In this document: positions 1 through 10,121 of the stretch, one piece after another
Position numbering within the stretch: position 1 is the first letter of the stretch
How the letters are laid out: the number at the start of each line of letters is the position of its first letter
Source of the DNA: an uncultured Roseiflexus sp.
Lineage (GTDB): Bacteria; Chloroflexota; Chloroflexia; Chloroflexales; Roseiflexaceae
Reading direction: 5' to 3'
DNA length: 64,000 nucleotides
Assembly (NCBI GenBank): GCA_937935075.1
Contig: CALGYB010000040.1
Coordinates: 1-64,000, forward strand
Translations under genes and position numbers: made by a program
Notes under the pieces: model-generated
Told to the model about the DNA's origin: nothing
The model's database searches: none
Seen by the model: the letters and a program-made list of their open reading frames with translations, nothing else

Positions 1-18
1 AAAAGGCATTGCCTTCGC

Positions 19-759
19 CTACTCCGGCTGTACCTCACGAGGCGGATTTTCAGATACGGTTTGGGGCGTCATCTGTTTGCGCTCTTTCTCATCGCCGACC
101 CATTCGGCGTCGCCGTCCGCCCAGTGTTCTTTCTTCCAGATCGGCGCGATTTCTTTGATACGATCCATAATCCATTCAGCCGCCTCAAAGGCTTCGCGGC
201 GGTGCGGCGCAGCAACGACGACCAGAACCGCCGTGTCGCCAATCTCCAGCCGACCGATCCGATGGTGCACGGCGATGGCGCCGGTCTGCCAGCGAGCGCG
301 CGCTTCGGCGGCGATCTGGGCGAGCACGGTTTCCGCCATACCGGGGTATGCTTCGTACTCCAGAAATGCGGTTTTGCGTCCGCCAAAATTGTCACGGACC
401 ACGCCGGCAAACGTGACGATCGCCCCCATATCGGGCGCCTGCACGAGCGCGACAAGCGGCGCAGGATCGAGCGGGTCGGACGTGACAGTGAAGGCGTTGG
501 GTGCGCCGCCGCTCACCGGAGGAATGAAGGCGACCTCATCGCCATCGTGCAGGGCGTGGTCCGGCGAAGCGAACTCCTGATTGACGGCAAACAGCAATCG
601 CCCGCTGTACCCGGCAAGACGCGGGTAGCGTTCGGTCAGCATCTCCCATAGCGCGCCGACTGTTGCGCCAGAGTCCAGAGTGAGCGTTTCGCTGCTGCAA
701 CCAGTAATGTCGCGGTGCGCTGCGAAGTAGCGGATGACAACTGTTACTCGGTCGGTCAT
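19..759 (-). CDS. Molybdopterin synthase, MoaD-MoaE fusion
   Basis: N-terminal ubiquitin-like MoaD ending FIPPVSGG, followed directly by a MoaE domain (GAIVTFAGVVRDNFGGRKTAFLEYEAYPGMAE...IWKKEHWADG). Confidence 0.9.
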   Translation of the reverse strand: MTDRVTVVIRYFAAHRDITGCSSETLTLDSGATVGALWEMLTERYPRLAGYSGRLLFAVNQEFASPDHALHDGDEVAFIPPVSGGAPNAFTVTSDPLDPAPLVALVQAPDMGAIVTFAGVVRDNFGGRKTAFLEYEAYPGMAETVLAQIAAEARARWQTGAIAVHHRIGRLEIGDTAVLVVVAAPHRREAFEAAEWIMDRIKEIAPIWKKEHWADGDAEWVGDEKERKQMTPQTVSENPPREVQPE

Positions 760-880
760 ATGACATCAATCCTGTTGCTATGGGTCAGGGAGCAGGCGTT
801 AGGGATTAGGGATCAGGGTTCGTTTAACCCCATCCCCTGCCCGGCGCCGCTCTCTTTTATGCGCTCATTTGGACAATAAT

Positions 881-1010
881 GACTTCACTGCAAAAAGCTG
901 TAACCACGAAGGTCACCAAGGGACACAAAGGAAATGCGCTTCATGTTTCTTCACCTTCGTGTGCTTCGTGTCCTTGGTGGTGAAGCCTTTTTGCAGTGGA
1001 CTCAATAATG
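881..1010. repeat. Dispersed imperfect-palindrome element, copy 1 (~130 bp)
   Basis: TGACTTCACTGCAAAAAG...CTTTTTGCAGTGGACTCA inverted termini with CCACGAAGGTCACCAAGGGACACAAAGG / CACCTTCGTGTGCTTCGTGTCCTTGGTGG core; related copies at ~11008-11130 and 35965-36097. Confidence 0.75.
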
Positions 1011-1038
1011 GTTTTTGAGAAAATAATCCGTTATCGCC

Positions 1039-1105
1039 CGGTGCAGCCCGCGCAGGCGGGCTTGACGCCCGTAGCCTGCGGCTTCAGCCGACGGGCGGAC
1101 TGCGA
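1039..1105. repeat. Short palindromic element with nested hairpins
   Basis: CGCAGGCGGGCTTGACGCCCGTAGCCTGCG plus CGGCTTCAGCCG. Confidence 0.5.
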
Positions 1106-1127
1106 ACACGCCAAATGGTCAACATCA

Positions 1128-1904
1128 CTACACCCGCACCGGCACGCCGCGTTCCGCCAGGTACCGTTTGACATCCTGTATCGTATACGCGCCAAAGTGG
1201 AAGATCGACGCTGCGAGAACAGCATCGGCGCGCCCTTCGACAAGACCGGCGTACATATGCTCCGGTGAACCGACGCCGCCGGAGGCGATGACCGGCACAC
1301 TGACGACATCCGCTATCGCGCGCAGGAGATCGAGATCATACCCGCCGCCGACGCCATCGGCGTCCATGCTGTTGATAACGATCTCGCCCGCCCCTGACTC
1401 AACGCCGCGTCGCGCCCATTCGATAGCGTCGAGTCCGGTTGGACGCGGATTGCGCCCGGTATGGGTGAAAACCTGCCAGCGCGGTGGTTCGTCCGGTGTA
1501 TTGACCCGTCGGGCATCGATCGAGAGCACGATACACTGACTGCCGAAGCGCCGCGCACCCTCCTCGATGAGCTGCGGGTTAAGCACGGCAGCAGTGTTGA
1601 TCGACACCTTATCGGCGCCGGCGCGCAGCATGCGGTACATATCATCAACGGTGCGCAACCCGCCGCCAACCGTCAGTGGAATGAACACCTGCGCCGCAGT
1701 GCGTTCGACGACATCGACCATAATGTCGCGTTCGTCGCTGCTGGCGGTAATGTCGTAGAACACCAGTTCATCCGCGCCGCCGGCATCATAGGCCGCTGCA
1801 AGTTCAACCGGATCCCCGGCGTCGCGATGGTTCAGAAACGCGACGCCTTTGACCACCCGACCAGCCTTGACATCCAGGCAGGGAATGATACGACGTTTGA
1901 GCAT
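1128..1904 (-). CDS. hisF: Imidazole glycerol phosphate synthase subunit HisF
   Basis: [36 protein letters not shown]...[13 protein letters not shown]-barrel HisF motifs. Confidence 0.95.
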   Translation of the reverse strand: MLKRRIIPCLDVKAGRVVKGVAFLNHRDAGDPVELAAAYDAGGADELVFYDITASSDERDIMVDVVERTAAQVFIPLTVGGGLRTVDDMYRMLRAGADKVSINTAAVLNPQLIEEGARRFGSQCIVLSIDARRVNTPDEPPRWQVFTHTGRNPRPTGLDAIEWARRGVESGAGEIVINSMDADGVGGGYDLDLLRAIADVVSVPVIASGGVGSPEHMYAGLVEGRADAVLAASIFHFGAYTIQDVKRYLAERGVPVRV

Positions 1905-1935
1905 ATGCTTCTCCGGCAACGCCTCCAACCATCCA

Positions 1936-3042
1936 TTATTGTGGCGTGCGACCGCGTTCAACCTGTTCGGCATGAATTTCGTCCGCGTGGGTGCGCAGCG
2001 CGTTCAACAGCGTTTCGACCAGGCGAACATCGCGGTGCTCCAGGTCGACAAGGTAGGCGAGGCTCTCGCGCTGAACCTGCTCAAGGCGGCTGGCAGTGCG
2101 GTTCTGGCGCTGTTCCAGTTCGCGCAGCCATGCATCGATGCGATCAAGCCAGGCGTTCAACTGCCGCAGATGTTGCTCTTCGGCTTCCCCGATTGACGCG
2201 ATTTTTTCGTCCTGTTGCTGGCGAATCTCTTCCACTCGTTCCTGATTCATCAGGAACCGTTCGGTCGAGATGCGCTCGACGCGCTTGATTTCGCCGATAA
2301 TCTGATCGATCCGTTCGCCCAGCGCGGTGATTTGTGGCGGCAGTTGTTCGGCAAACAGGTCGATATGCTGGCGAATTTCGTCGAGGCGGCTGAGGCGGCT
2401 GGCGTGCGCCTCGAGTGTTGGGTGGATGTCGGCAACAAGTTGTTGCGCCTCGACCGCCTGGCGACGCAGGCTCTGTTTTTCGATTTGCAAATCCTCACTC
2501 AACCGGCGTATATCATCACGCAGCGCCTCATCTGCCGCTGTGAACTCGTTAAGACGCGCGGCAAGCGAACGATGACGCTCTTCTGCTTCCTTGATCTGCG
2601 CATTCCAGGCGCCGATCCGCTGCTCCAGATCATCGATGCGACCGAAGATCGGCGCTATTGCATCGCGGTCCTGGCGGCGCGCTTCGCCGAGTTGCTGGAT
2701 CTGCGCCTGCATGTCGCGCATCGGGCGCAGCGCTTCGTCGATCTTGACCATTGCGCCGGCCACTTCCTTGCGCAGCGCCGTAATGTCGCGCCGGTAGCTG
2801 TCGAGCGCCTGCGTCATTTCCTGGCGCTGGCGGTCGAGCAACCCTTCGATCTGTGCGACGCTCGCTTCAACGCGCCGAACCTGTTCCATCGCCCAGGCAT
2901 ACTTGTTCGATTGCTCTTTCAGCAGGCGCCGCAGTTCGTCGATCTGACCCTGCAAGTAGACGAATTGCGATTGTTCAGCGGCGCGGAGACGCTCTTCGTC
3001 GTACTTGCTGGCAGAACTGCCTGGTTTGCCGGGATTCGTCAT
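1936..3042 (-). CDS. Long coiled-coil protein of unknown function
   Basis: 368-aa ORF with continuous heptad-like Glu/Arg/Gln/Leu composition; 9 bp after hisA and 31 bp before hisF, same strand. Confidence 0.75.
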   Translation of the reverse strand: MTNPGKPGSSASKYDEERLRAAEQSQFVYLQGQIDELRRLLKEQSNKYAWAMEQVRRVEASVAQIEGLLDRQRQEMTQALDSYRRDITALRKEVAGAMVKIDEALRPMRDMQAQIQQLGEARRQDRDAIAPIFGRIDDLEQRIGAWNAQIKEAEERHRSLAARLNEFTAADEALRDDIRRLSEDLQIEKQSLRRQAVEAQQLVADIHPTLEAHASRLSRLDEIRQHIDLFAEQLPPQITALGERIDQIIGEIKRVERISTERFLMNQERVEEIRQQQDEKIASIGEAEEQHLRQLNAWLDRIDAWLRELEQRQNRTASRLEQVQRESLAYLVDLEHRDVRLVETLLNALRTHADEIHAEQVERGRTPQ

Positions 3043-3051
3043 ACCATCTCC

Positions 3052-3765
3052 TCATTGGAACGCTGCAAGCGCTTCGCGCAGCGACAGGTCTCCGGTGTAG
3101 AGCGCTCGTCCGACAATCGCGCCCTCGACGCCAACCGCAGCCAGGCGACGCAAATGATCAATCGTGCTGATCCCGCCCGACGCAATAATGGCAGGACCGC
3201 CGGGGCGCACGAGCGCGCCGGTTGCCGCGACGTTCGGCTCCGAAAGGGTGCCGTCACGCGAAATGTCGGTATAGATAATACGCCGGACTCCCAGCGTCGC
3301 CATGCGTTCGAGCAGGTCCATGGCGCTGAGGGCGACCGTTTCCGTCCATCCGGCGGTTGCCGCCATACCGTTGCGCGCATCGATGGCGACGGCAATGGCG
3401 TCACCGAATCGCTCGACGAGGCGAGCGATCAGATCAGGATCTCTGACGGCTGCCGTGCCCAGGACAACACGTTGCACTCCCAGATCGAGTGCGCGCTCAA
3501 CGGTTTCGATGCTACGCAGTCCGCCGCCAAGCTGCACCGGCGCCCCGACCGATTGTGCAATCGCGCGAATGATGTCGGTATGAACCGGATGCCCGCTGCG
3601 CGCGCCATCGAGATCAACGAGATGCAGGCGGGGCGCGCCGTGATCGATCCAGCGCTGCGCCACTGCGACCGGGTCGGCGTCGTACACGGTGACCTGCCGG
3701 AAATCGCCCTGATAGAGGCGCACACAGCGCCCGTCTTTGATGTCGATAGCCGGAATGATTTCCAT
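3052..3765 (-). CDS. hisA: Phosphoribosylformimino-5-aminoimidazole carboxamide ribotide isomerase
   Basis: [22 protein letters not shown]...[12 protein letters not shown]; start codon overlaps hisH stop (TAATG). Confidence 0.95.
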   Translation of the reverse strand: MEIIPAIDIKDGRCVRLYQGDFRQVTVYDADPVAVAQRWIDHGAPRLHLVDLDGARSGHPVHTDIIRAIAQSVGAPVQLGGGLRSIETVERALDLGVQRVVLGTAAVRDPDLIARLVERFGDAIAVAIDARNGMAATAGWTETVALSAMDLLERMATLGVRRIIYTDISRDGTLSEPNVAATGALVRPGGPAIIASGGISTIDHLRRLAAVGVEGAIVGRALYTGDLSLREALAAFQ

Positions 3766-4388
3766 TATGCCACACCTGCCCATCGGACGAAGTTGGTCAG
3801 AAGTTGCAGTCCGCAGCGACCGCTCTTTTCGGGATGGAACTGCACGGCTGCCAGATTGCCATGGATAAGCGCGCTGGGAAACGACAGACCATACGTTGTC
3901 GTGGCGGCAACGTCGCGCGCATCGGTCAGATCGCAGTAGTAGGAGTGCACGAAATAGAAATCGCTGCCGTCCTCGATACCGCTGAAGAGCGGGTGCTGTG
4001 CGGCGTGCGGCGTATAGCAGACCTGGTTCCAGCCGATCTGCGGCACTTTGAGATCGGAGGGCAGACGCCGCACGGCGCCGCCGACAATGCCGAGGCAGGG
4101 GTGCAATCCGAACTCTTCGCTCTGGTCGCAAAGCACCTGCATGCCGACGCAAATACCAAGAAACGGCGTGCCACGCGCGATAGAGTCGTGAATGGCGGCG
4201 ACGAGTTCCAGACGCTCCAGGCTCTGCATGGTGTCGCGCGTTGCACCGACGCCGGGCAGCACCACGGCTGGCGCGGCGACGACCACATCGGGATCGCTCG
4301 TCACTTCAAGGGACGCGCCGATTCGCTGAAGCGCGCGCACTACGCTACGCAGGTTGCCGGCGCCATAGTCGATAACTGCAATGCTCAT
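3765..4388 (-). CDS. hisH: Imidazole glycerol phosphate synthase glutaminase subunit HisH
   Basis: [29 protein letters not shown] nucleophile motif; QFHPEKSG. Confidence 0.95.
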   Translation of the reverse strand: MSIAVIDYGAGNLRSVVRALQRIGASLEVTSDPDVVVAAPAVVLPGVGATRDTMQSLERLELVAAIHDSIARGTPFLGICVGMQVLCDQSEEFGLHPCLGIVGGAVRRLPSDLKVPQIGWNQVCYTPHAAQHPLFSGIEDGSDFYFVHSYYCDLTDARDVAATTTYGLSFPSALIHGNLAAVQFHPEKSGRCGLQLLTNFVRWAGVA

Positions 4389-4510
4389 AATCAATGTCTT
4401 CTGCTCATCTCACACAAAGGCGCGGAGGCGCAAAGATTCTGCATTGTGCCTCCTTCGACCGCGGCTCACGCACGTTTGCTCAATCTCCCCCCAGAGGCGC
4501 CAGGTCCAGC

Positions 4511-4815
4511 GCCGCGCCATCAAGACTGCTTCTCCTGCGTCTTTGCGCCTTTGCATTAACCTTTCAAGAAACGTTCTGACCGGCGAGCAACGGATGGTTC
4601 TGGCGCATGCGGGCGATCAGCGCCGCAGTATCAGGACTGCCTCTCTTGCGTCTTTGCGTCTTTGCGCCTTCGCGTTCACCGGTCACAGAACGCTCTGACC
4701 GGCGATCAGCGCCGCGCCATCAAGACCGCTTCTCCTGCGTCTTTGCGCCTTTGCATTAACCTTTCAAGGAACGTTCTGACCGGCGAGCAACGGATGGTTC
4801 TGGCGCATCCGGGCA
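4511..4815. repeat. Tandem ~100-bp repeat (two near-identical units 200 bp apart plus one diverged unit between)
   Basis: GCCGCGCCATCAAGACYGCTTCTCCTGCGTCTTTGCGCCTTTGCATTAACCTTTCAAGRAACGTTCTGACCGGCGAGCAACGGATGGTTCTGGCGCAT at 4511 and 4711; diverged unit from 4621. Confidence 0.85.
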
Positions 4816-5810
4816 ATCAGCGCGGAAACGTCCGGTTCCGGTTCGTCCGCAGGACCAAGCGGATCAACAACGGTGGTCTCGTTAGCCAGCACTTCGAGGC
4901 ATGCCATCACGCTAGCCGCCAGCGCCCGCAGATTGTAGCCCCCCTCGAGCACCAGCACAATCCGCCCCCGGCACACCTCCTCCGCCGCCGCCATCAGGCG
5001 CCTCGTCAGCGCCGCATATCCGGCGACCGACAATGTCAACGGTCCGAGCGGGTCTGCCCAGTGACCATCGTAGCCGGCGGAAACCAGGATCAAGTCGGGG
5101 CGGTAGCGCCGGATCGCCGGAATGACGACGTCATCGAACAGACGGGCAAAACCGGCGTCGCCGACGCCGTGCGGCAGCGGCAGGTTCAGCGTCGTGCCGC
5201 GCCCTTTGCCCGAACCAATCTCGCGTTCGGCGCCGGTGCCCGGATAGAGCGGCGAGGCATGCGTTGAACAGAAGAAGACGCGATCATCCTCGTAGAAGAT
5301 GTCCTGCGTGCCATTTCCGTGGTGCACATCGAAATCAACGATGGCCACCCGCCCGATGCCCAGGTGATCGATAGCATGGCGTGCCGCAATTGCGATATTG
5401 TTGAACAGGCAGAACCCCATCGACTCAGCCGGTGTCGCATGGTGCCCGGGAGGGCGCACCAGCGCAAAGCCATTGCGCGCCGACCCGCCGACGACGGCTT
5501 CAACGACTGCTATCGTTGTTCCTGCTGCCATAAGGGCTGCGTCCCAGCTAGCTGATGTGGTGTACGTGTCATGGTCAATCCACGAACGCGGACGTGTCGC
5601 CGACCAGCGCACCAGTTCGATCATCTGCCGCGTATGAACTGCACGCAACTGCTCCTCGGTCGCCGGGCGCGCGGGAACCTCGAGCAGCGATGCGCGCAAA
5701 CCGCTGGCATTCAGGGCGGCAGTAATCGCCTGAAGGCGGGCTGCCTGTTCGACATGCCGCGGCTCGTCGTGAGCGGCGTGTCGTGGATTGATAGCAATGG
5801 CTGTTCTCAT
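4764..5810 (-). CDS. Histone deacetylase / acetoin utilization (AcuC-like) family protein
   Basis: RPPGHHATPAESMGFCLFNNIAIAARHA, VDFDVHHGNGTQDIFY, SAGYDGHWADPLGPL. Confidence 0.92.
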   Translation of the reverse strand: MRTAIAINPRHAAHDEPRHVEQAARLQAITAALNASGLRASLLEVPARPATEEQLRAVHTRQMIELVRWSATRPRSWIDHDTYTTSASWDAALMAAGTTIAVVEAVVGGSARNGFALVRPPGHHATPAESMGFCLFNNIAIAARHAIDHLGIGRVAIVDFDVHHGNGTQDIFYEDDRVFFCSTHASPLYPGTGAEREIGSGKGRGTTLNLPLPHGVGDAGFARLFDDVVIPAIRRYRPDLILVSAGYDGHWADPLGPLTLSVAGYAALTRRLMAAAEEVCRGRIVLVLEGGYNLRALAASVMACLEVLANETTVVDPLGPADEPEPDVSALIARMRQNHPLLAGQNVP

Positions 5811-5843
5811 GGCTCCGCATTATAGCACAGGTGACATGACGCA

Positions 5844-6797
5844 CTATTCCGGCAACCGCACTCCGGTTTCGGTCCATACAACCAATCCATCACGTTCCAG
5901 CCCATGGATCACGGCTGTCAGCCATGCCTCTTCGTCGGGCGTGTATTCCGGGCGCACTTGCGGTCCCAGGTCGTTCAGCGCAAGAGTTGCTCCGGGCGGA
6001 AGCGAGCGCAGCGCGTCGATGATGCGACCGCGAAAGTAGCGATTGGAGCCGATAAACGGGCGTTCACGGCGTTCGGCAATTCGTTTCGGCGCCGGCGTTG
6101 CTGCCAGCCGCTCGTCCGACTCTCGTCGCGCCGTGTAGTCGCGGCACCGATCGCGCAGCGGGCAGCGCCAGCATGCCGGCGCATCGGCGGTGCAGACGAG
6201 TGAGCCAAGTTCCATCAGCGCCTGGTTCCACATCCAGCCGCGACCGATGGGGAGCGCCGCGCGCGCGTGCTCCAGCAACGTGCGTTCAGAGGCCGTCTCT
6301 GTCGGGTCGGTAAACACGCGCCGGATCACACGCCGGATGTTCGTGTCCATGAACGCCACATCCTGCTCGAACGCGAAGCAGGCGATGGCGCCGGCAGTGT
6401 ATGGCCCGATGCCCGGCAACGTGACCAGCGTGGCGACATCCTGTGGAAAAATGCCGGCGTAGCGCTCGCAGATCGCGCGCGCTGTGCGTTGCAGATTGAT
6501 CGCCCGACGATTGTAGCCCAGACCCGCCCACATGCGAATAACCTCGGCAGCAGGCGCTTCCGCCAGCGCCTGAAGCGTCGGGAACCGTGCAAGAAACGCC
6601 TCATACTTCGGCAGCACGCGATCAACCTGCGTCTGCTGGAGCATCACTTCTGCCACCAGAATACAGTATGGATCACGGACACGGCGCCAGGGGAGATCGC
6701 GCGCCGCTTCACTGAACCAGTTCAAGAGCGCCTGGTGCAGTTGGTGAAAAGTTGGGGTATGTTCGTTGATCTGATCGATACTCCTACCTATTGTCAT
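5844..6797 (-). CDS. mutY: A/G-specific adenine glycosylase-like (MutY/EndoIII family)
   Basis: VAEVMLQQTQVDRVLPKYEAF, LPGIGPYTAGAIACFAF, FeS cysteines CxxxxxACWRCPLRDRC; no recognisable NUDIX-like C-terminal domain. Confidence 0.8.
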   Translation of the reverse strand: MTIGRSIDQINEHTPTFHQLHQALLNWFSEAARDLPWRRVRDPYCILVAEVMLQQTQVDRVLPKYEAFLARFPTLQALAEAPAAEVIRMWAGLGYNRRAINLQRTARAICERYAGIFPQDVATLVTLPGIGPYTAGAIACFAFEQDVAFMDTNIRRVIRRVFTDPTETASERTLLEHARAALPIGRGWMWNQALMELGSLVCTADAPACWRCPLRDRCRDYTARRESDERLAATPAPKRIAERRERPFIGSNRYFRGRIIDALRSLPPGATLALNDLGPQVRPEYTPDEEAWLTAVIHGLERDGLVVWTETGVRLPE

Positions 6798-6842
6798 AGC
6801 GTTATCTACATAATAGTACAGTTGCGATGAAAAAATAGTAAC

Positions 6843-8570
6843 TTGATTCAAATGTCTCAAACGCCAGCCGATCCGCCTTCCGTTTCCGCCCCCAACCAAC
6901 CGACGCCTTGGTGGGTCTTTGCAGGTTGGACGATCGTTGTGCTGGTTGTTCCGACTATCCTGGCACTCATAAGCGCACTGCCCGCCCTTGATCGTCAGGC
7001 GGCAATGTCGCCGCTCCTGTACGTTTCGCTCGTTGCCGCCATTGCAACGCTCGGCATCACGGCAGCCCTGGTGATCATCGTTACGGCTTTACAGGCACTG
7101 GATGGACGCACTCTGGCAACCGGACTGGGGGTTCTGATCGGCGCCGCACTGTTCCTGATCCACGACATCTTCGATGCTACGCTGCCGGATACACTGCCAG
7201 AACTGCCGATCATCGGTCTTGCACTGGTCAGCGTCTTCGTCGTCCTGGGCGCCTTCGAGCCGCCATCTCTGCCGCCTGAGCAGCAACAGCGGCGGACACG
7301 ATGGTATGGATCGCTCAGTGCGTTCCTCCTCGTTGCCGGCGCCATCTGGTCGTTCGCCGACCGGGTGGCGCCGTTGCATCGTGCGACGTTGTACGCCGGC
7401 GCTTTCGTCACCATCGTTACCTGCGGCATTGCGCTCTGGCGTTACATTCAATTATACCGGCAATCGCCATCCCATTGCTCGTTTTCACTATTGGCAGGCA
7501 TTGTGCTGCTGGGCGAAGCGGCGCTTGCGCGTCTGTTGACCACTGCGGCGTTCAGTGTCCTGTTCTGGCTGTACCACATTGCAGGGATCGCTGGCATAGC
7601 GCTGATTATCTATGCGCTGCTCTACCAGCTGCGAAGCCCGAACCAGCCCAACCTGTTGCAACGCGCAATGTTCGAGCAGGTGCGCCCACTGTTATCCGAT
7701 GCAATTGGCGCACTGGTTGAGACGCTGGAACGTGGCGAGCCGATCCCGGCAAACATGCGCGCCCGGCTTCAGCGCGATGCCGGATGGTCCGATGCTCAGA
7801 TCGACGCGCTGGAACGCCTGGCGCTCGCCGCAGCGCGTGAGCAGCAGCGGCGCGAGGAGGATCTGCTGCGTCAGAGCGAGCACACCACCGCGTTGCTGAC
7901 ACAAATGGTCATCCATGATCTCAAGAACCCACTGACCGCCCTGATCGGTTTTCTGGAGATGCTGAGCGCCGATGACCTGAACGAATCGCAACAATCTCTG
8001 ATCGAGAGCGCGTTGCGCAATAGTCGCGATCTGGCAGGACTTGTCGATGATTTACTCGATCTGATCCGGTACAACGAAGGTCGTCTGAGATTGCGCCTGG
8101 GTGATGTGTCGCTTCCCGTCCTCTGCGCCGAGTGCGTCGATGAACTTTCCGGCTGGCTGGTATACGAGGACAAAACGCTGATCCTCGAAGCAGCGCCGGA
8201 ACTGCCGGTGATCCGCGCCGATGCCAGGCTTCTAAAGCGTATCCTGCTCAACTTGCTCTCGAATGCCATCAAGCATACGCCGCGCAGAACAACCATTACT
8301 CTGCGCGTCTGGCGCGAACCGCATCCTGATGGCGGGGAGCAAACCGTCATCGAAGTCGCCGATACCGGTCCTGGCATTCCTCCGGAACGGATTGAGCGTC
8401 TCTTTGAGCCGTTCGGCGCGATGGGCGAGAGCCGCTCTGCTCGTCAAAGCAGCACCGGGCTTGGGCTTGCCTTCTGCAAAATGGCCGTCACCGCCCATGG
8501 CGGAACCATCGAAGTCAGCAGTTTCCCCGGCGATGGCGCCACCTTCCGCATCCGCCTGCCTGACCGTTGA
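6843..8570 (+). CDS. Membrane-bound sensor histidine kinase
   Basis: N-terminal TM segments; H-box MVIHDLKNPLTALIGFLEML; N-box LLNLLSNAIKHT; G boxes VADTGPGIPPE, STGLGLAFCK. Confidence 0.92.
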   Translation: MIQMSQTPADPPSVSAPNQPTPWWVFAGWTIVVLVVPTILALISALPALDRQAAMSPLLYVSLVAAIATLGITAALVIIVTALQALDGRTLATGLGVLIGAALFLIHDIFDATLPDTLPELPIIGLALVSVFVVLGAFEPPSLPPEQQQRRTRWYGSLSAFLLVAGAIWSFADRVAPLHRATLYAGAFVTIVTCGIALWRYIQLYRQSPSHCSFSLLAGIVLLGEAALARLLTTAAFSVLFWLYHIAGIAGIALIIYALLYQLRSPNQPNLLQRAMFEQVRPLLSDAIGALVETLERGEPIPANMRARLQRDAGWSDAQIDALERLALAAAREQQRREEDLLRQSEHTTALLTQMVIHDLKNPLTALIGFLEMLSADDLNESQQSLIESALRNSRDLAGLVDDLLDLIRYNEGRLRLRLGDVSLPVLCAECVDELSGWLVYEDKTLILEAAPELPVIRADARLLKRILLNLLSNAIKHTPRRTTITLRVWREPHPDGGEQTVIEVADTGPGIPPERIERLFEPFGAMGESRSARQSSTGLGLAFCKMAVTAHGGTIEVSSFPGDGATFRIRLPDR

Positions 8571-8574
8571 TTGG

Positions 8575-8603
8575 TTGTGACCCTTCGCCAGATCGGGTAC
8601 AAT
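8575..8603 (+). promoter_or_regulatory. Candidate sigma70-type promoter for the HisRS-like gene
   Basis: TTGTGA (8575-8580) - N17 - TACAAT (8598-8603). Confidence 0.5.
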
Positions 8604-8669
8604 GCCGATTGCACCAGGCAAATCGTATGTCCCTGTTTGTATATCCGTTGTGGATGGAGTAGCCATTCC

Positions 8670-10118
8670 GTGGGATCGAATATCGATGCTGTGCGTGGCA
8701 TGCGCGATGTCTTGCCGTCCGAGGTGATGGCGCAAACGGCGGTAGCAGCGTCTATTGAACGTGTGCTGGCTGCCAGCGGGTATGAACCCGTCGATCTGCC
8801 GATCATCGAACATCGCGATCTCTATCTACGCAAACTCGGCGAAGAACTGGTCGGTAAAGTTTACGAGTTCAATTTCAACGGGCGTGATCTGGCGCTGCGC
8901 CCTGAATGGACGGCATCGGTGCTGCGCGCCTACGTCGGGTGTATGCAGGACCAACCGTTGCCGCTGCGCCTGCGCTATGCCGGTCCGGTTTTCCGCAACG
9001 AACGTCCCCAGCGCGCCACCTATCGTCAGTTCACTCAGATCGGCGTTGAGTTGATCGGCGGTACAGCGCCGCGTGCTGATGCCGAGTGTCTGGCGCTGGC
9101 ATGCGAGGGCCTCGTTGCTGCTGGCGTGACGCGCTTTACCGTGCGGATCGGTCATATTGGTCTCATTCGCTCGCTGCTTGCATCCCTCGGATTAAGCGAG
9201 CGAACTCAGGGCAGGCTCGCGTGGGATCTTGAACGTCTCCGTGAGCATGGGGTATCCGCAGTACGCGCAGAACTCGACGTTTCCGCTGCGACGCTCGATC
9301 CGGCGCTGCTCGACGGAATCGACGATCAACAAGCCGAGGCGCTGCTGCTGCACGCGCTGCGCGAGATCGGAGTCAATCTGCGCTTCGGCACCCGCCCGCC
9401 AGAAGCGATTGTTGGTCGTCTGGTGCGTAAACTGCGCCGCAGTGAGTCGCGCGAGCGGATCGAACAGGCATTGCAAGTGCTCGATCACCTCTGCCGTATC
9501 GAAGGACGACCGGATGAGGCGCTGGCTGAAGCCGGAGAGGTGCTGCGCGACTACGCGGTGACCGGTCTCGACGAATTGCGCGCGATCCTGCACCTGGCGG
9601 CGGCGCATGGCGTAGCATTGGATCAGGTGCGGCTCGATTTTGGATTGGGGCGCGGGTTGCACTATTACACCGGCATGATCTTTGAAATCTATGCCGGGGA
9701 TGGCTTGCAGTTGTGCGGCGGCGGACGGTACGACGATCTGGTGAGTGCGCTGGGCGGACGCCAACCAACTCCTGCCGTTGGCTTTGCGTATGGTCTGGAA
9801 CGAGTGGTGGCGGCTGCATCGCCGGTCGCGGCGCGTTCCCGCCCTCCAGCCGTGCTGGTCGTCGCAACCGACGATGACCACTACCCCTATGCGCTGGAAG
9901 TGGCGCGTCTTCTGCGAGTGCGCGGGTACACCGCAATGACCGACGTGCGGATGCGCGGCATCAGTGGCAATCTGCGCGACGCTGCACGTCGCGGGGTGCG
10001 GTTTGTCGCCGTGGTCGGCGCGGACGAATGCGCGCAACGCTGTGTCGCATGGCGCGATCTGGAGCGCCACGAGGAGTATCGCATTGCTTTGAGCAATATT
10101 CCGCAGGCGAAGGAGTAA
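8670..10118 (+). CDS. Histidyl-tRNA synthetase-like protein (HisS or HisZ paralog)
   Basis: Class II motif 2 RYAGPVFRNERPQRATYRQFTQIGVELIG; GRGLHYYTGMIFEIY; C-terminal anticodon-binding-like VLVVATDDDHYPYALEVARLLRVRGY; GTG start inferred. Confidence 0.8.
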   Translation: MGSNIDAVRGMRDVLPSEVMAQTAVAASIERVLAASGYEPVDLPIIEHRDLYLRKLGEELVGKVYEFNFNGRDLALRPEWTASVLRAYVGCMQDQPLPLRLRYAGPVFRNERPQRATYRQFTQIGVELIGGTAPRADAECLALACEGLVAAGVTRFTVRIGHIGLIRSLLASLGLSERTQGRLAWDLERLREHGVSAVRAELDVSAATLDPALLDGIDDQQAEALLLHALREIGVNLRFGTRPPEAIVGRLVRKLRRSESRERIEQALQVLDHLCRIEGRPDEALAEAGEVLRDYAVTGLDELRAILHLAAAHGVALDQVRLDFGLGRGLHYYTGMIFEIYAGDGLQLCGGGRYDDLVSALGGRQPTPAVGFAYGLERVVAAASPVAARSRPPAVLVVATDDDHYPYALEVARLLRVRGYTAMTDVRMRGISGNLRDAARRGVRFVAVVGADECAQRCVAWRDLERHEEYRIALSNIPQAKE

Positions 10119-10121
10119 TGC

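Noticed and set aside
2215-3939. 574-aa plus-strand ORF across the his region
   Set aside because: Antisense to the coiled-coil gene and hisA, which have clear family motifs.
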